Source: an uncultured Clostridia bacterium
Lineage (GTDB): Bacteria > Bacillota > Clostridia > Oscillospirales > Oscillospiraceae
Length of the DNA: 8,007 nucleotides
NCBI GenBank assembly: GCA_946006895.1
Contig: CAMFZO010000058.1
Span: 1-8,007, forward strand
Direction of reading: 5' to 3'
The notes under the pieces are model-generated. The model searched no databases. It saw only the letters and a list, made by a program, of their open reading frames with translations, and had not been told where the DNA came from. Positions 6,882-8,007 of the stretch are shown one piece after another. Every line of letters begins with the position of its first letter. Position 1 is the stretch's first letter. The position numbers and the translations under genes are program-made.

Positions 6882-6887
6882 CTCCTT
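6882..6887 (-). promoter_or_regulatory. Ribosome-binding site of the GH36 gene
   Basis: AAGGAG on the minus strand lies 7 nt before ATG 6872-6874. It confirms the start that opens directly into the signal peptide. Confidence 0.85.
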
Positions 6888-6911
6888 ATCTTTCGTCCTT
6901 AGATGATTCGT

Positions 6912-6948
6912 AAGAATTTTCTGCTTGGATCCGGAGCAGAAAATTCTT
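6912..6948 (-). promoter_or_regulatory. Perfect 14-bp inverted repeat in the GH36 mRNA leader
   Basis: AAGAATTTTCTGCT at 6912-6925 is perfectly complementary to AGCAGAAAATTCTT at 6935-6948, with a 9-nt loop. Given the -10 box at 6960-6965, transcription should start near 6953, which puts this stem within about five nucleotides of the mRNA 5' end and 25 nt before the ribosome-binding site. That position fits a 5' stabilising hairpin. It could instead be a DNA operator or a weak attenuator. Neither strand shows a proper T-tract after it. Confidence 0.65.
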
Positions 6949-6959
6949 TACATATCTTG

Positions 6960-6988
6960 ATTATAGCATCGGGATTTGCTACAATTAT
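6960..6988 (-). promoter_or_regulatory. Promoter of the GH36 gene, extended -10
   Basis: TATAAT on the minus strand (6960-6965) is preceded by TGC, giving a TGnTATAAT extended -10. The hexamer 17 bp upstream (ATAATT, 6983-6988) is a poor -35, and it lies inside the direct-repeat element. A perfect -10 with a weak, covered -35 is the usual form of an activator-dependent promoter. Confidence 0.65.
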
Positions 6989-7006
6989 TGTAAATATTGC
7001 TCAAAT
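6974..7006. promoter_or_regulatory. Putative AraC-type operator, tandem TTGCT repeats 21 bp apart
   Basis: TTGCTACAAT starts at 6976 and TTGCTCAAAT at 6997, a direct repeat with exactly 21-bp period, or two helical turns. AraC-family dimers typically bind tandem half-sites with this spacing. The region is also bounded by ATTTG/CAAAT (6974-6978, 7002-7006) and contains the small palindrome ACAATTATTGT (6981-6991). It covers the -35 region of both divergent promoters, which suits activation of the hydrolase gene and autoregulation of the regulator. Confidence 0.5.
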
Positions 7007-7017
7007 CCTTGTATAAA
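6988..7017 (+). promoter_or_regulatory. Promoter of the araC-family gene
   Basis: TTGTAA (6988-6993) and TATAAA (7012-7017) are separated by 18 bp. Transcription would begin near 7024, leaving a leader of only about 15 nt, so the ribosome-binding site lies at the extreme 5' end. The -35 overlaps the proposed operator. Confidence 0.55.
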
Positions 7018-7023
7018 AGTATC

Positions 7024-7030
7024 AAAGGAG
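7024..7030 (+). promoter_or_regulatory. Ribosome-binding site that sets the regulator start
   Basis: AAAGGAG lies 8 nt before ATG 7039. An in-frame upstream start at 6997 would begin inside the promoter, and the site settles the start at 7039. Confidence 0.85.
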
Positions 7031-7038
7031 AATCTGAG

Positions 7039-7929
7039 ATGGACGATTATGAAGGGCAGCACTATATACATGGGCATATCTTTGCTTATTATCCTCTGGA
7101 TACCAGTAATATTGATATGCGCTATAATTTTAAGATAGGGATGCATTCTCACAACCACTATGAGATCAATATCGTCACCAAAGGAGAGAGCACCCACTAT
7201 TTGGGGGAATACCAGATGAACGCGTCACCGGGTTGTGTTTTTGTGATTCCTCCCAATGTTTCCCATGGCTTTGATCCCAAGCATCCGGTAGACTTCTGCC
7301 AAATCGTTCTGGGCGATGCCTTTATGGCCCGCTATGCGGAGGAACTGAAGACCTTTCCCGGGTTTCATACCTTGTTTGAGATCTCGCCTATGCTGCGTCA
7401 TGATTCTTCGGAACAGACTTTTCTGAAATTGAATGAAGCGCAGAGAGCAGAGCTGCAGCCTCTTTTGCAATTTGCCCTGCACCAGCGGGGTGAGGGCGAC
7501 CATGTGGTCACCGGTGCTATGGCCCTTGCCATTGTAGGTCTGCTTTGCCGCTATATCCGCTTGCAGTATACCGCAACCGTGTGGCCATCCCCCACTTATT
7601 CTCTGAAGGCCATTGTCGAAAGCCTGGAATATATCCACATCCATTACCCGGAAAAAATCACCATTGCGTTGCTTGCGGAAAATGCCCATCTTTCACGCGC
7701 CACATTTCTGCGCTACTTTAAGTCTATCTGCCGCTGTTCTCCTGCGGAATATCTGACAAAATACCGCATAAAAAAAGCCCAGGAGTTGATCCTGAACACG
7801 GAGCTTTCTTTCGTGCAAATCGCCATTGCCTGCGGTTTTTTTGATCAGGCACATTTTACAAAGAAATTCACCCAGGCCACAGGGGAGAGCCCCGGGCAGT
7901 ATCGTAGCGCGAACAAAAGGGTTCTATAG
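7039..7929 (+). CDS. AraC-family transcriptional regulator with cupin sensor domain
   Basis: This 296-residue protein has the usual AraC/XylS-type plan for sugar-utilisation control. The N-terminal half is a cupin (AraC_binding type): MHSHNHYEIN (35-44) is the H-x-H-x-x-E-like strand, followed by a PGCVFVIPPNVSHGF segment. The C-terminal half has two helix-turn-helix units. The first is about 206-235 (ITIALLAENAHLSRATFLRYFK) and the second about 256-277 (LSFVQIAIACGFFDQAHFTKKF). The closing signature GESPGQYR is intact. Typical family length is 270-310 residues, so the protein is complete. It is divergent from the GH36 gene across 164 bp holding a 21-bp-period direct repeat, and probably activates that gene in response to a released sugar and regulates itself. 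No terminator follows; a group II intron end abuts the stop codon. No gene name can be assigned safely. Confidence 0.92.
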   Translation: MDDYEGQHYIHGHIFAYYPLDTSNIDMRYNFKIGMHSHNHYEINIVTKGESTHYLGEYQMNASPGCVFVIPPNVSHGFDPKHPVDFCQIVLGDAFMARYAEELKTFPGFHTLFEISPMLRHDSSEQTFLKLNEAQRAELQPLLQFALHQRGEGDHVVTGAMALAIVGLLCRYIRLQYTATVWPSPTYSLKAIVESLEYIHIHYPEKITIALLAENAHLSRATFLRYFKSICRCSPAEYLTKYRIKKAQELILNTELSFVQIAIACGFFDQAHFTKKFTQATGESPGQYRSANKRVL

Positions 7930-7931
7930 TA

Positions 7932-8007
7932 GAGTAGGAGGCTGCCCATTAGTTGAGTAGCCGACCTCTCACACCACCGTGCGTACCGTTCGGTACACGG
8001 CGGTTCA
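7932..8007 (-). ncRNA. Group II intron 3' end (domains V and VI), partial
   Basis: On the minus strand, 8006-7973 forms a 34-nt domain V: a nine-pair lower stem (ACCGCCGUG with CACGGUGGU), a two-nt CG bulge on the 3' side, a four-pair upper stem UACC/GGUA and a GAAC loop. The catalytic triad appears as CGC with a G-U wobble, which is the bacterial class C form. Next comes GUGAGAGGUCGG and a domain VI-like stem (GGCU/AGCC) enclosing ACUCAACUAAUGG, with the likely branch-point A. The 3' splice site lies near 7932, just past the regulator's stop. The intron body and any reverse transcriptase gene lie beyond the right edge. The call is strong by structure; the exact boundary is uncertain. Confidence 0.8.

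Noticed and set aside
6912..6948. Intrinsic terminator in the divergent intergenic region
   Set aside because: The stem is AT-rich, neither side is followed by a U-run, and it lies between a promoter and the start of the gene it precedes.
6997..7038. Extended N-terminus of the AraC protein from an upstream start
   Set aside because: The extension would begin within the promoter and be untranslated if transcription starts near 7024. AAAGGAG at 7024-7030 is correctly spaced for ATG 7039.
7225..7689. 154-codon minus-strand ORF inside the araC-family gene
   Set aside because: The plus strand encodes a full AraC protein with cupin and two HTH units; the antisense reading shows no family pattern.

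Overview
The window reads as accessory chromosomal DNA from an anaerobic Gram-positive Firmicute, most likely a gut or host-associated member of the Clostridia. The grounds are consensus AGGAG ribosome-binding sites, S-layer-homology (SLH) domains, cohesin/dockerin-like modules, an AraC/cupin sugar regulator, and a serine recombinase fragment, IS fragment and group II intron of Firmicute type. The genus cannot be fixed from the sequence.

Left flank (1-817): AT-rich DNA carrying mobile-element debris. In order there is an N-terminal fragment of an IS5-family-type transposase (146-208, +), a stretch of unknown origin with a 63-codon ORF (216-407, +), a C-terminal fragment of a large serine recombinase (about 429-692, -), and a terminator-like hairpin (699-731). 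The 90 bases between the hairpin and the stop codon of the large gene show no recognisable feature.

Centre (818-6874, -): one intact 2018-codon gene for an exported, surface-anchored glycoside hydrolase. The module order is signal peptide, lectin-like module A, cohesin-like domain, cysteine-rich linker, three SLH repeats, lectin-like modules B, C and D, PKD domain, dockerin-like segment, then a complete GH36 (alpha-galactosidase/alpha-N-acetylgalactosaminidase family) catalytic region. B and C are a recent tandem duplication.

Right side (6875-8007): a 164-bp divergent intergenic region carries an extended -10 promoter for the hydrolase, a TTGTAA/TATAAA promoter for the regulator, a tandem TTGCT direct repeat with 21-bp period lying over both -35 regions, and a perfect 14-bp inverted repeat at the predicted 5' end of the hydrolase mRNA. 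The regulator (7039-7929, +) is a 296-aa AraC-family protein with an N-terminal cupin. Immediately after its stop codon, in opposite orientation, is the 3' end (domains V and VI) of a group II intron that runs off the window.

Inferred logic: the AraC protein senses a sugar released from host or plant glycans and activates the divergent gene for the cell-wall-bound GH36 enzyme, while controlling its own expression. The enzyme-regulator pair sits between mobile-element remnants, which suggests an accessory glycan-use locus.
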